NCBI GenBank assembly: GCA_025174535.1
Contig: JALBUN010000006.1
Coordinates: forward strand, 434,001-498,000
From: Cantharellus purpuraceus
Taxonomy: Eukaryota > Basidiomycota > Agaricomycetes > Cantharellales > Hydnaceae
Length of the DNA stretch: 64,000 bases
Reading direction: 5' to 3'
Part shown: piece after piece, positions 24,040 to 36,219 of the stretch
How the letters are laid out: the number at the start of each line of letters is the position of its first letter
Numbering within the stretch: position 1 is the stretch's first letter
The notes under the pieces: model-generated
Databases searched by the model: none
What the model was told of the DNA's origin: nothing
Seen by the model: only the letters and a program-made list of their open reading frames with translations
Made by a program: the position numbers and the translations under genes

Positions 24040-25563
24040 ATGTCTGAAAAAGCGATTGAGGAGGATGCCTCAACCATTGGGACGGCTTGTGCACTTGGCG
24101 ATTCAGAGACCATCCCAATCAAGGAACGCAACAAGGCGCACGCAGGAGAGATGATTCGACAAGGAGATAGTAATGCTCCTCTTCTCACAAGTCGCAGCAT
24201 TGGCAAGGCCCACGCTATCGGTGACCCTATCGCCGTCTGTGTTCCAATTCGGAAACTCCCTACCGAACTCTTATTGGAGATTTTCGTCCGATGCATTCCA
24301 CCATTGATACGCGAGGACCCCTACTCATACATCAAAGTACGTGAAAGGTTTGAACGTGGAACGCGCCCAGAAGAGGTTCGTGCACAACTTGCACTAGTTT
24401 GCCGAGCATGGAACTCCATGATAAACGATGAGCCCCGTGTTTGGACCACGCTGGCTTTCGACACATCGCTCCCGGCTCCAGATACCATTTCTCTATGGAT
24501 TAAGAAATCAAAGGCGTGCCCATTGGACATAGTAATCCAACCCGGGTACAACTTCGAGTGGAAGCACAAACGAAAGGTTTTCAAAATCATCCATAGAGAG
24601 CTCTGGCGGGTTCGCTTGTTTGTGTGCAAGTTTCCCCCGAGGGGATTACAAGGGGGATTACAGGAGCTACTTCCCCCGGGTTCATCAACAAGTGCCCTGA
24701 TGATGCAGACCCTCACTCTCATCCGTCACGTGGATGACCCAAGTCGTGTCTTAGGTGGTATCCACTGTCCTAACCTTCGCACACTTACTCTCATCAACTT
24801 CAGCGAAGCGGTCGAATCCTTGATTGTCCAACCGTTGCAGAACGTGTCCCACCTTAAAGTTAACTTCGGCGACGGTCTAATTACGTTATACCTCAAGCTC
24901 CTGAACGCTCTGCCTAATCTAGTCTCCTTGTCGTGGGATGACTCCGCAGAGCAAACCAACGATGACGATGGGTTTCCGAGAATAGCTTTACGATCCCTCA
25001 AGACCCTCAGGCTTATGTCATCTCATCACTCGGCCATACGTTTCCTCGTGTGCCTCCATGTTCCCTCGCTCGAGTGCCTCGACCTTGGTTATGATCCCCC
25101 TGATAGAGCTCCATTCAATGTTCATGAGAGAGTATTGGATACTCTCTGCGGAGACGGGACCGTCCAGCTACGCCATATGACTCTACGTATGACAGCCCTG
25201 AAAGGACCAAAGCTTCATGCCATGTTGTACCATTTGAGGCATCTCGAAACGCTCACTATCACCGTTCAATACAGTATACCCGAAGAGCTGCTCATTTCCC
25301 TATCCCCTCGCAATCGAGACTTCAGCTCTGTGTGTCCTCGGCTCAAGACGGTTGAGCTCTCATACGTACGGATGTATAAGGGCCTACTTGTTGACTTTGT
25401 GCAGCGACGAGTGCAGTCGGATTCGGACGATCCGGCCCCAGGTTTGGTGACATGCCTAAAGCTGTTAAATGTCATGGGTGTTGGCATGAACACGTGTGCA
25501 CAATTTGCCAAAACACACAGCTCATCAATTCGTCTCCTGCCTGTTGAAAAAGATATATTCTAG
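24040..25563 (+). CDS. F-box protein
   Basis: A single uninterrupted exon of 507 aa. After about 75 polar residues comes an F-box-like segment, IRKLPTELLLEIFVRCIP, continuing to LALVCRAWNSMINDEPRVWT about 60 residues later. This is the layout of the large basidiomycete F-box-like family. The rest has leucine-rich, LRR-like repeats (CPNLRTLTLINFSEAVESL, LPNLVSLSWDD, LKTLRLMSSHHSAIRFL, LECLDLGYD, LETLTITVQYSIPEELL). Such proteins are putative substrate adaptors of SCF ubiquitin ligases, binding Skp1 through the F-box and a target through the repeats. The frame extends upstream without an ATG, so 24040 is the first true ATG. The target is unknown. Confidence 0.87.
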   Translation: MSEKAIEEDASTIGTACALGDSETIPIKERNKAHAGEMIRQGDSNAPLLTSRSIGKAHAIGDPIAVCVPIRKLPTELLLEIFVRCIPPLIREDPYSYIKVRERFERGTRPEEVRAQLALVCRAWNSMINDEPRVWTTLAFDTSLPAPDTISLWIKKSKACPLDIVIQPGYNFEWKHKRKVFKIIHRELWRVRLFVCKFPPRGLQGGLQELLPPGSSTSALMMQTLTLIRHVDDPSRVLGGIHCPNLRTLTLINFSEAVESLIVQPLQNVSHLKVNFGDGLITLYLKLLNALPNLVSLSWDDSAEQTNDDDGFPRIALRSLKTLRLMSSHHSAIRFLVCLHVPSLECLDLGYDPPDRAPFNVHERVLDTLCGDGTVQLRHMTLRMTALKGPKLHAMLYHLRHLETLTITVQYSIPEELLISLSPRNRDFSSVCPRLKTVELSYVRMYKGLLVDFVQRRVQSDSDDPAPGLVTCLKLLNVMGVGMNTCAQFAKTHSSSIRLLPVEKDIF

Positions 25564-26146
25564 ATGTACGTTTCCATCAACTTGTTCATGCTCTTTTGCT
25601 GACCAGCATCGCGAAGCTGGAATCGAGGCGCCTGGCCAGTGCAGGAGACAAGAGACGAACTTGCATGAATTCGACATTAGTTTGGGCTGGGAAATCGGTA
25701 ATGAACACTGGAGTACAAGGGGGGAATTACGCTTGAATTCATGTCCAATGCAGGCCCTTCGTGAACGAACCCTGATTCTTTTTCATCAACAACCTCTTCT
25801 AGACTGTCGCTTCTTAATACCTTTGAGTACTCGAAAAAAAAAAAAAATTTAGGTAAATAGTCACTTTGCAGATCAACGCGATGGTCACGAACGAATACAT
25901 GAAACGTTTTTTTAATACTGTGAAGGCGGGGTCCCGGGGGCTGCTTTTGCAATGTTGTAGAACATGGGGATTCTGCGGGTGCTGCACCGTTTTCAGAGCG
26001 ATTTCACATCTGCGGTTTACTTAGACTTCACCTTTATGAAACTCCACAATTGGTTTGGGTTCTTTTACGAGAGATAGCACTATGAGATCATACATTAAAG
26101 TACACACACAAAGTTCACGACGCCAACCCTGACCGATGGATTACAG
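25564..26146. other. Convergent intergenic region
   Basis: Shared 3' region of the F-box gene (+) and the next gene (-). It contains a run of 13 A's at about 25836-25848. The open frames here have no coding character. Confidence 0.5.
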
Positions 26147-27126
26147 TCAGTTTTCATTAATCCAAGTTCCTAATGCCTTTGCCAATTTCTTTGCTACGAC
26201 TTCTAATTTCTCATGTCTGGATCTTTCGCACTCTAGGATCGTGGTGCGGGTCTGAGGGATTCGGCGTGATGCCGACTTCATAGCTGGTGTGTGTAAGACT
26301 ACGCCAATCTGGATGACGGGAGGATCAGCGTGTGTATCAAAGGTGGTGGTAAGGCCGGAGGAATCGAACCGTACTTTACGTGCTGAGAAAGACACGCTCA
26401 ATCGTGAAAAGGGTATCGCCTTCTGTCGTGACGCTGAACGGGAGTCGGAAATGGTGATATAACCATAACGAACGCCATAATATCGAAGTAGATCTTCTGT
26501 GCGACGTCGCGGCTATATGACAAGCAATTATTAAGGCGAAGAGCTCAGTGGTAGTGCTGTAAGAGAACATACGGACCTGCATTAAAGAAAACAAATCATT
26601 GAAACTCTCCTCCCGCTCAAGATACAGATTTGTCTCGTCTAGCCACACGTCTTCGCGGGCCTTGAGTGAGATAAATAAATCTAACACTTCTGTTTCTCTT
26701 TGTACTGATTGGATTGGCTGCGATGTGGGGGAGTCGTTGATGCTAGAGGAATCCGGAGAGCCTAATGGGAACGGGTCGGACGTGTATGGAGGTTTGACTA
26801 GGGACAGGTATGTTTCTACGTAGGTAGAGCGTAAGACGTGCATGCATGCTATATTGCACGGTAACTCGGTTAGATAATATTACTTGCCGAGAAGGAAACA
26901 ACCTGCCAATGTACAGGCCGCGATTAACGAGCCTCAGGCTAATCGCGAGCCAATAGAGATTTCGTCTCTGATCCTCGAGACACTCGAGAGGAAACGTCGT
27001 TTCCACGACCTGCAATAGCAGATTCGAGGGCAGGTCAGACAGTTTGGTTCCATTCCAAGATCTCCTTCGTGGTACGGTAGACGGGTAAGGAGGCGGTGGG
27101 GGCCGTTTGTCGTCTGGGAGTATCAT
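26147..27126 (-). CDS. Conserved Agaricomycete protein of unknown function (GC-AG intron)
   Basis: Exons 27126-26907, 26848-26577 and 26512-26147 give 285 aa. Near the start is LSDLPSNLLLQVVETTFP, then DQRRNLYWLAISLRLVNRGL joined to YIACMHVLRSTY, SLVKPPYTSDPFPL, and a C-terminal domain with YGVRYGYITI, ADPPVIQIGVVLH and a helical tail. I recall this LYWL...LRLVNR...CMHVLRSTYL pattern as common in Agaricomycete genomes without assigned function; the opening is faintly F-box-like. Intron 1 (26906-26849) starts with GC, not GT. Only that donor joins the two exons in frame and yields the continuous IACMHVLRS block. No catalytic residue is apparent. Confidence 0.75.
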
Positions 27127-28088
27127 TTCTGGGCAGACTGCGAGACAGGTTTACTAGATGTCTTGTTCTGCTTTAATTTGCGCCGTAGCCGTTGCGCAGT
27201 ATGCTGCGGATGCAGAGAACGCTCGAATTATTGCCAATCGCCCACTAGTGTCCTCATGCTCAGCGCCGACACCGCTATTCTCGAGTATCACCTGTCCATG
27301 TCGCGGCAAATTCTTGGCAACCGAATTTGACAAGTTCTCATGCATCGCAGTATGACAACTTTCGTTGCAGCTCAATGTACGATGAATCATGCAATAAACG
27401 TGAGACAATATGAATCCCCGAGTCTAATTTCTAAGCCACAACTCGATCAGAAATGGTTGGCTTGCCACCTTGCACAACAGACAAGGGAGAGTTGTGTGAA
27501 GTATACTTGTCTACTGTGCAAGGCGATCTCGTATGGCCAAGTGTCATAGGTTCTTTCTCCTCCAAGGCAAAGTTCCTCTTGGCTTGAACGCCATCGCAAA
27601 TTTTCCATAATATTGGGAGTAGGGTCGAGCCGATCACTTGCACTCATGCAATCCACGTTGAAGCTTTTTGGGAGCCCTGATAGAAGGCATTGACTTAGCT
27701 ATCAGACGCGCAGTTCCGAGAGCGTGTTAAGACCATGATGAATCAATCAGCACTTATAAGATTATGTCTAGTAACTGTGTGATAAACGCTTGGGCAAGAA
27801 CTTGCCAGTGTTGCCCTAAGTACTTCCTTCCCAGAACCATAATAGATGACAACCATGGTCTATTTCCATAGGCAAGTCCACGAGTCGGCGGCGGCAACGG
27901 CGATGAATGGCCGGAATTCACTTGGAAGTGAGGTGACTTATACGACGGGTTACTAATGAGGAGCCAGCCATGTGTGTGGCAGATGATTCAGAGATCGAGC
28001 GGATACCTTGTTGGCCGGGAGTGCTGGTCGGTGCTACTGCATCCTTGAGCGCTGCCAGATTACTGCACTACAAAACCTATCTTTGACG
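27127..28088. other. Divergent intergenic region
   Basis: Lies between the start of the minus-strand conserved protein and the start of FOX2 (+), so it should hold both promoters. Several short frames (27158-27355 +, 27408-27154 -, 27656-27431 -) overlap each other and show no motifs. No repeat is recognised. Confidence 0.45.
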
Positions 28089-31000
28089 ATGCTTTCTTTC
28101 AATGGCCATACCGTTGTCGTTACTGGCGCAGGAGGTGGGCTTGGAAGAACGTATGTCCAGTCCTCGTGAGGGTCTTGGTGAGGCTCATAGGCGGACGGAC
28201 ATCAAGGTATGCGCAACTCTTCGCGTCGCGGGGTGCCAATGTCGTCGTCAACGATGTCAGCAAGGAGGCCGCTGATAAAGTCGTCGCTTCTATTACCAAA
28301 GGTATTTGTCGATGACCAGTCAGGCTTGGACCTCACACTCATGTGGCTTAGCTGGAGGCAAGGCTGTCACGAACACCTCGTCTGTTGCCGACGGTGCTGC
28401 AGTCATTAAAACAGCCATTGACGCATTCGGTGGCATCAGCATCCTTATCAATAATGCTGGGATCCTACGGTATGTTCTCGAGTTGCTGGTGTCGCCATCT
28501 TTTTGTTCAAACGGTTGTTGGGCACTAAACAGAGACAAGAGGCAAGTCTGCTAGGCAAATACCAATGGTTACTTAGCTAAATCATCCAATTTACGTGTAG
28601 TTTCAAGAACATGTCTGACAAAGAGTGGGACATGGTCCAGTTGGTACATCTCAAAGGAGCATTCTCCTGCACACAGGCGGCCTGGCCGCACTTTGTCAAA
28701 CAGAAATTTGGACGTGTCATCAACACCGCCAGCGCTGCTGGCTTGTATGGTACGCTTGTATGCACAACCGTGGTAGAATTTACATCACCGTATCCAGGAA
28801 ACATGGGCCAGTCCAACTATTCCGCAGCAAAAATGGGCCTTGTTGGATTTACCAAGACGATCGCCCGGATAGGTGCCAGGCTTGGTATCAAGGCGACGGT
28901 TATCGCTCCTGTGAGTTTCACCGTATCTAAAGCGTATGCTCCCCTGGAACATTCCTCTTGTAGCTCGCCGCCTCGCCGATGACGGAGACAATCATGCCTC
29001 CAGAAATGCTCAAAGGGTTCAAGGTATTTTTCCGCATATGGTCACCTTCACAGGGTCTTAGTCTGTTCTAGCCTGAGTTTGTTGCACCTGTCGTTGCCGT
29101 GTTCGCTCATCCTGATGGACCCGATGCGTCTGGAAAGGTGTTTGAAAGTAAGCGTTACAGATAAATCATGAAAAACGGTTTTGACTATGAGGCCAGTCGG
29201 TGCTGGTTATGTGGCGGAGCTCCGGTGGGAGAAGAGCAAGGGTGCAGTGTTCAGACCGGGTGCCTCGTTTACACCTTCAGCGGTGAGTGTGAATGCAATT
29301 TTTAGTTTTTTTCTCGGTATGAATAATCACTTCTCAGGTCAAAGAACGATGGGAGGAGATCTGCAACTTCGACAACCCTGACTAGTAAGCAATGCCTTCA
29401 CCAATTTACCGCCTCTGATCCATGTCTTAGTCCTCGAAACACCGCGCACACAGACCCCCAGGTTTCTTCTTGTCTACAGCTCTTGCTTTCTAGCGCCTTA
29501 TGCCTTGTCTCTAGAAGGTTTTAAATATTGCTCAGGGCCTGCCTCCCAACAAGCAGTCTTCGCCTCCGGTTCGTTATGACGGGAAGACAGTCATTGTCAC
29601 CGGTTCAGGTGCCGGTCTGGGCCGAGAATACGCTTTAATGTACGCACGCCTTGGTGCCAATGTGGTGGTCAATGATGTGAATCGCAAGAGCGCGAAGTCC
29701 GTGGTCGATGAGATCAAGGAAGGTAAGGAATATATGCTCATTAGTTGAAGATTGCTTTGGGAATGTGGCTAATTGGTGCCACGCAGCGGGTGGTATTGCT
29801 GTCGCAGCGATTGCTTCTGTTGAATATGGCGACGCCATTGTCAAGACTGCGCTTGATGCCTTTGGTGGTGTACATGTTCTCGTTACCAATGCCGGAATCG
29901 CTCGGATCAACACATTCGATGCCATGAGCGAAAAGGAATGGGATGATCTTATTGCTGTCCACCTTAGGTGTGCAACAACTGACTGGGTCATCATATGCCA
30001 TTGAACTCTTCTTCCAAATTAGAGGGACCTACAAGGTATGTGTTTTCAGAACTGTCTCTAAGATAAATGTTGATACTTGCTCTAGTGCGTCAAGGCCGTC
30101 TGGCCTCACTTCCAGAAACAGAAGTATGGTCGGATCGTGACCATTTCATCGGGCGCTGCAATCTGTAAGCAGCTTTTTATTTCTGGAATCTCCATCTCTA
30201 TTGATCGACCTGTCACGCAGACGGAAACTTGGGACAAGTGAATGTGGGTGTTTTCATGCCTAATTGTGACGAATCTAACATGTTTTTATCTAGTACTCCA
30301 CTGCCAAGGCAGCTATCATCGGTCTCACACGCTCTCTGGCCATCGAAGGTCATCGATACAACATCCTCGTCAATGTTGTATCTCCCGGTGCTGGTACAGC
30401 CATGTCTTCGCTTATCTGGTATTCTGCTGTCTCACGAGTTCGTTCTTGATGGCTGAGACTTGTTCGTCAGGCCTCAAGAGTTGATGGACGTACTCAAGGT
30501 GAGGGTGTGCCAGTGGTTCAATCTGGACTCAGCTCCAACGACATGCAGCCCGAATATGTCGCACCCATCGTGGGCTACCTGACGAGCGAGAGTAAGCGAT
30601 TATCCTCTCACAACTCTGGATCATACACTAACCAATATTGTCTAAGCCAATGAGGATACGGGCAAGCTGTTTGAAGTCTTCGCTGCCTGGGCTGGCCAGG
30701 TTCGGTGGCAACGTGCTGGGGGACATGGCTTCCCCGTCAACAAACCATTACAGCCGGAAGATGTTATTGCCAAGTGGCACATTATCACGAACTTTGGTGA
30801 ATCCGACTTCTCTTTTTGATATGCGACAGGATTCATGTCCGGTCAATAGATGATGGTCGCGCAACCCACCCGGCATCTACACAGGAGGCTATCCTGCAGG
30901 TTGGTGATTGCACCTCGTTAGAAGCGCGTCCCTCGAAGCTGACGCTGTCATAGCTCGTGGAGAACTTTGACAACACCGGTGCAGATGATGGTGCAAGTAC

Positions 31001-32336
31001 CTCGAGCCCTTACGCCGATCCAGAAGACTCCGACTTGGTAGCCAAAGCAAAGAGAGAGGCCATCGGTGGACCCGAAGAATTCTCGTGGAGCGAACGCGAT
31101 CTTATTCTTTATCACCTTGGCATTGGTGCGACTGAAAAGGACCTGCACTGGACATTTGAGGGTCACGACAGCTTCAGTGCCATTCCAACGTTTGGTGTTA
31201 TCCCACAATTCGGCGCTAGTGCCAGTGTTCCAATGGACTGGCTTCCCAACTTCAATCCAGTAACTCCATACTATCTATCGAATTACAAAGCACGTGCTTA
31301 TTTCAAAACGCGTCTAGGCTAAACTTTTGCACGGAGAGCAATACTTAGCCATCAAGGCTCCCATTCCAACCAGCGGCACTACAATCAACGAAAGCAGGTT
31401 CGTGGTATTTCTAGTTGGAAAACGTATATTTCCTGACGCTCAAGTAGGATTCTGCAAGTCCTGGACAAGGGAAAGGCTGCCGCAGTCACGTTAATCGTTG
31501 AGACGAAGGATAAATCAACTGGAAAGGTCATCTTTGAAAACCAACAGACTTTGTTCATTCGCGGGGCTGGAGGGTTTGGCGGGAAGCGAAACGGTCAAGG
31601 TGATTAAACATTCACTGTTGGCGACAGTGCACGGAGCAAATATTCTGTGTTTCAGATCGTGGAGCTGCTACGGCTGCCAATTCCATCCCTAAGCGCAAGC
31701 CAGACGCCGTGGTTGAGGAACAAACGCAAACATCTCAGGCTGCGTTGTATCGGTATGTAATCCTTTTCTGTCTTTTACATCTTAGCTAATGACTCGATAG
31801 ACTGAGCGGTGACCGAAACCCTCTGCACGTGAGTATAGCAGCATGCCTCCACTGTTCCCTTCCTGTGATTTGACTCTACCTACCTTAGATATTTCCCGAG
31901 TTTGCAGCTATTGGTGGATTCGACAAGCCAATTCTCCATGGTATATAATGTTTCATCTGGCAATTGTTGCACCGTTTCATTTGTTTGAAGGCTTGTGCTT
32001 CTTCGGGTTTGCGGGCAAGCATGTGTTACAAACGTTTGGACCATTTAAAGAGATCAAGACCCGGTACGCACTTTACACTATGCTAACAATCAAAGCTAAG
32101 ATATTCTGTGCAGCTTTGCTGGTGTCGTCTATCCTGGAGAGACATTAGTGACTGAAATGTGGAAGGAAGGAAACAAGATCATCTTCAGTGGGCTGTTCTC
32201 TCTCTTCTCACCGGATAACCTTTCTCACTACATCCATCTCAAAGCTACTAAAGTGAAAGAGCGAAACAGCACGGTCCTAGCTGCGGCTGCAGCTACCTTA
32301 GCTGACAGCGCCGCGAAGCAAAGGGCCAGGCTTTAA
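28089..32336 (+). CDS. FOX2: Peroxisomal multifunctional beta-oxidation protein (FOX2/MFE-2)
   Basis: A gene of about 25 exons that I could join in frame throughout. Two short-chain dehydrogenase domains come first. Domain A has [38 protein letters not shown] and the catalytic YSAAK; domain B has [24 protein letters not shown] and YSTAK. Both are (3R)-hydroxyacyl-CoA dehydrogenase type. The C-terminal hotdog enoyl-CoA hydratase 2 domain carries its signature [11 protein letters not shown]...[13 protein letters not shown]. The final residues ARL form a type 1 peroxisomal targeting signal. The protein hydrates trans-2-enoyl-CoA and oxidises the (R)-hydroxy product in the peroxisome. There is no sterol-carrier domain, as in fungal FOX2. 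Oddities are a 9 nt exon at 28533-28541 and a GC-AG intron after it (28542-28600). The gene is intact. Confidence 0.95.
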
Positions 32337-32996
32337 ACACTTATCTTCCAATTAAAGATGTCAAGCACGAGGCGTGTTGTGTCCCAGGTATGTAGTGACT
32401 GCACTGTCACTACAGTGTCAGTTCTTCTGTCTCCAAACAACACTACTTGGATTGTCTTTGATAATGTTCAAATGAATTACGGTTCTTGAAACAGTGCAGG
32501 AGTGAGGTGAAGCTTGCGCTAGGACAGTCAATGCGCATTTTTACCGCTTCTCTAGCTAGGTGGTATCTGTAAATGTAAATCATCCGTCATCTATATGCAT
32601 CGCATGGAATCTGCCGCAACTCGTGCTCGATCGATCTACTTGTCTCGAGGTCACTCCTTAATTTGATACTTGGGGGATATAAAACTCTGCAGAGGGTATG
32701 CCCGTCGTCCCTAAAATGTCCGCCCAATCAATGCCCGCGCAGTAACGCCCACCTCGCCCACCCTGTGTGAAACCCCATACCAACAACATCAAGGATATAT
32801 AGCACGCAGCGGTGGCTGAGGCCGGCCTCACGGATATGCTCCCGGCACCTGGCAGAGGATACTCAGTATTGCGTGAAAGCCATAAATAAGGAGTGTGCAA
32901 AGGAATACCAAGTCTGAGCCGGGAAATACTGTTTGTCTTGTCAGGAAACATTGTCCACTTGGCACCTGGCAAGAGACCAGTACAAAACATGCAGTT
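32337..32996. other. Convergent intergenic region
   Basis: 3' regions of FOX2 (+) and the DUF6535 gene (-). A 110-codon minus frame at 32990-32658 lies just after the DUF6535 stop and shows no motifs. Nothing else is seen. Confidence 0.5.
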
Positions 32997-35900
32997 CTAC
33001 GGTGACATGTTTCCTGACAAGTTAAATAGCAAGGATCGTATTTCTTGACTCAGACTTTGTATTTCGCTATGCTCAAACAAGTGAATTTCTTGTTCAAGTT
33101 CCAGAGCCATGCTGTGTGGGCTCCGCCGCTCTTCTTCATTAAGCTTGTGGTAAACTTGTTTGACCAGCCGTATCAACCGATTCGTTTCTTCCCTGCTGTC
33201 CCATCGCTCCCAATATTTCTCGGCATATGCGGCGACAGGCGGAAGACTTTCGACAATGTCCCAACTAGAAACTTCCTCCCAATTTTCCGAGGTTGGGTGA
33301 TAAAAGAAGGGAAACGCAAACATCTCGCTCCAGGCTAGTAGGATAAGTGGCCAAATCGGATACATGCGGACGGCTTTGAGAAATTCGCGATCCCCGCCCA
33401 ATTCATCAACGATTGCAAATATATGTGTGAGATGCGCAGCCAAACCTCCGTTGAGACCATCGGTCCCGTGCCGGGATGACAGTGAGTCTGCAATCGCAAG
33501 ACAGTTCTTGAAGTGGCCGTGGTGGTCAAGGTGAGTGTGCCAGGTTGGCTCTTTGGCAAGGGCACAAATCAAGCCGAGGTAGCACAAGTCCCGGCGTCGG
33601 TTGACTATCCACAATTCATTGAACGGGTTATCGTCGACGGACGTGCTAGCGTGTTGTTGCATGACAGGATCACGTGCCCACATCACAGAGGTCAGAGCCC
33701 TTGAGAAGAGATCTCGAAGTAGTTCATCATCACGACCCATCAAAGCTACTTCTGTCCGAAGTGCATAAACTGCGTTCATGGCTGCATGGCGTGTACGAAG
33801 CGGGATGTCCCATTCCATGAACTGGATCATCGTCTGAATGTAGGTGTGCTTCCGTTTTAGTGTACTCGGTGAACCACGCAGACCCGCCAACACTGCAAAA
33901 GCGTCGCCGATTGCAGTGTAATCAGTGCCTTGACTAACATGCACAAGGTAATCCACTAGCAGGTCAAACTGTTCCTGCGTGTGCCAGTCTGGCGGTCCAC
34001 CCCAATAAGTCCGTGACTCGTCAGACCCTGCTCGGTACAGAAATGTCCAGACATGAACTTCATGGACGAACGGAGAGCAAAACAGACTGAGGCGAAGTGC
34101 AGCTGTGATTTCTGTCAATGGAACTTGACCCCCCTTTGTGCCTGGATCCTCAAGGAGACGGAAGCAGAGCTTGAGACACCGGACGGATCTTGGATAACTG
34201 GATCCTTGGTCATGTTCACTACATGCTAGCGGCAGAAGAAGCTTCCTCGCGTTCAGGGCAGACTCTCTTTGTGGAATAGAAGCTTCGTCGAGGAGCAAGT
34301 GTAATGTACGGTCTAAAACCAAGCCGTGAAGCTCCCCCATAGCTGCACTGGAGGAGGATGAGGTGATAACCTACCATCTAACATGATCGACCTTACCTCT
34401 TGTCAATCCTTCCCAAACATCGCCGATTTAGTCGTAGACCGACCATCAGGCCTGCTAATACTAGACAGTCGGCCACCAGGCGGGGAGGTGACTTTGGGTC
34501 TTGAAGGGATTTGTCAATAAACCCATGCACGAAGATGAGAATGCCTGGGTGTCGATCTCCATTGTGCAGATAGTAAGTGAGAATATGCGCCATCCACATG
34601 CGGTCAGAGGTTGGGAGAGATGTGATGTCCAGTTCATAAGGCCTCTCAACCACACAAGAAATAAGCAGCAGGTCTTGGTCTAGAGGGAGTCCGCCTAAAC
34701 GATAATCATTGTAGAATAGGCTGTGACTCCGAATGTTCAATGGACCATGCAGACCCTGTTCGGTGTACAAGTGAAAAATTGCCTTTAAGCAAGCTCGCAC
34801 TCGATTTCGTGTGTGGGGTGTTAGATGCCATAGAGAATCAAAAGAGGCATATAGCTGGCTTGTCAGTTGATCCAAGACGAAAGTCACATCGTGCCCGTCT
34901 GGCCACTCCACTTCCGGTATCATAATGACTGCAGTAGTGATGATGTCTGTGTCTGCTGACGTCTCGATAATCCATCGAATTGAACGTGCTTCAGCTGGAT
35001 CTCCAGATGATTCCAGGTCGTCTAGGTCAATCTCTTCCGACTCGTTCAAACCTCCAGCTGACTCTAGGTCATCGGTTGGCGACAGACGTCTCGACAGCAG
35101 AGGTGATAAAATTCGAGAGACAGATGCGAGACAGCGTGTGATTGATCTGGTGATGATAACCGTTGCATCTTGGAAGATACCCCTGAAAAAGTCTGCCCAG
35201 GATTTGCGGCGCGCCCCATGTACCCAAACCATAATTATTTGTCGAAAGGCATGGGAGACATGGTTAAGGATAATCGACACGGGCGTCTGGAAAGGGCAGT
35301 CCGGCGATTTCAGTGAAGCGACTACAGTAAAGAGGTAGAATATAGCTCCAAATGATGTTGTTGCCATAATGACACTTGCAACAGTTCGCTGTAGGGTCCA
35401 AATGTTGGCGGCAAGAGCGATCCCAAAGAATAACAGGGATAGCTGGAGAAGGATCGGCAGGGTGGAGATTATGGTATTGAAATGCCAACTCTTCAATCCA
35501 TCCACTTTCTGCTGCCTCCGCATGCAGCGTTCACGCAAGGCGCCATGTCCGAATCGTGACGTCTTGAAGTGCCCAAGCCATTGCTTTCCAAGCACGCCAC
35601 CCAAGGCAGCCAGAAGACTCATGGACAGGCTCATGTACGCAAGTGCTTGAACCCAAATAACCGCAGAGCCTGGTCCTGTCCACACAGGAAGGGATGCCTC
35701 TTGTTCTGAAAATGTGCCGTTGTCAAGCTTGTTGATTAAAACTTTTAGAAGTGTATTGGTTAGATCAGTCGGTCGGGGACTCAGGTTGGATTGCATGTTT
35801 ACAATGAAAGCGGAGCTGACGGAAGAGAAAAGACCGGCCTGAATAATGTTTTCCTTGAGTCCAGATGAGAGAAAATATAGTGGTCAGAGACATACGAATA

Positions 35901-36219
35901 TGAGGAGCGCATCCAAGTCACCATTGTGCCTATCGATCATTTCATCGTCGTGTTGTTTCGCAACTCGTTCGTATACGGCCCAGAAGTTTGACTTTTCAGC
36001 ACGTGGAGAGGGATCGGATCTTTGCATGGCGTCCGGAAGATGTTGGACAAGGTTCTCAGGTCTGAAGGCACATATCGATAGCGCTCTCAAAATAGACAAG
36101 AACACGTGCACGTACCGAGTGGTCCGTTTGGTTTGAGACTCTGCAGCGGCTGATGGATTGTTTTCTTCAGGTGGTACAGCACTAGGTGGAGCTATCTGTG
36201 CACTTTTGGATTCAGCCAT
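32997..36219 (-). CDS. DUF6535 domain membrane protein
   Basis: Three exons (36219-35896, 35838-34397 and 34347-32997) join exactly into 1038 aa. DUF6535 hallmarks follow a polar N-terminus: FWAVYERVAKQHDDEMIDRH, NGDLDALLIFAGLFSSVSSA, a membrane-spanning LAYMSLSMSLLAALGGVLGK then QWLGHFKTSRFG, and WHFNTIISTLPILLQLSLLF with two or three further helices. The remaining 750 residues are soluble, partly alpha-helical, with acidic Ser-rich stretches (LNESEEIDLDDLESS). DUF6535 proteins are abundant in Agaricomycetes and have no established function; the topology suggests a small membrane module with a large cytosolic body. A decayed paralogue lies at 13.7-11.5 kb. The second acceptor was fixed by the frame (TCCAG before TGCAGCTATG). 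Confidence 0.88.

Noticed and set aside
26340..26375. 'gaatcgaacc', resembling a tRNA T-loop on the minus strand
   Set aside because: It lies inside the coding exon of the conserved protein (frame RFDSSG) and no tRNA structure surrounds it.
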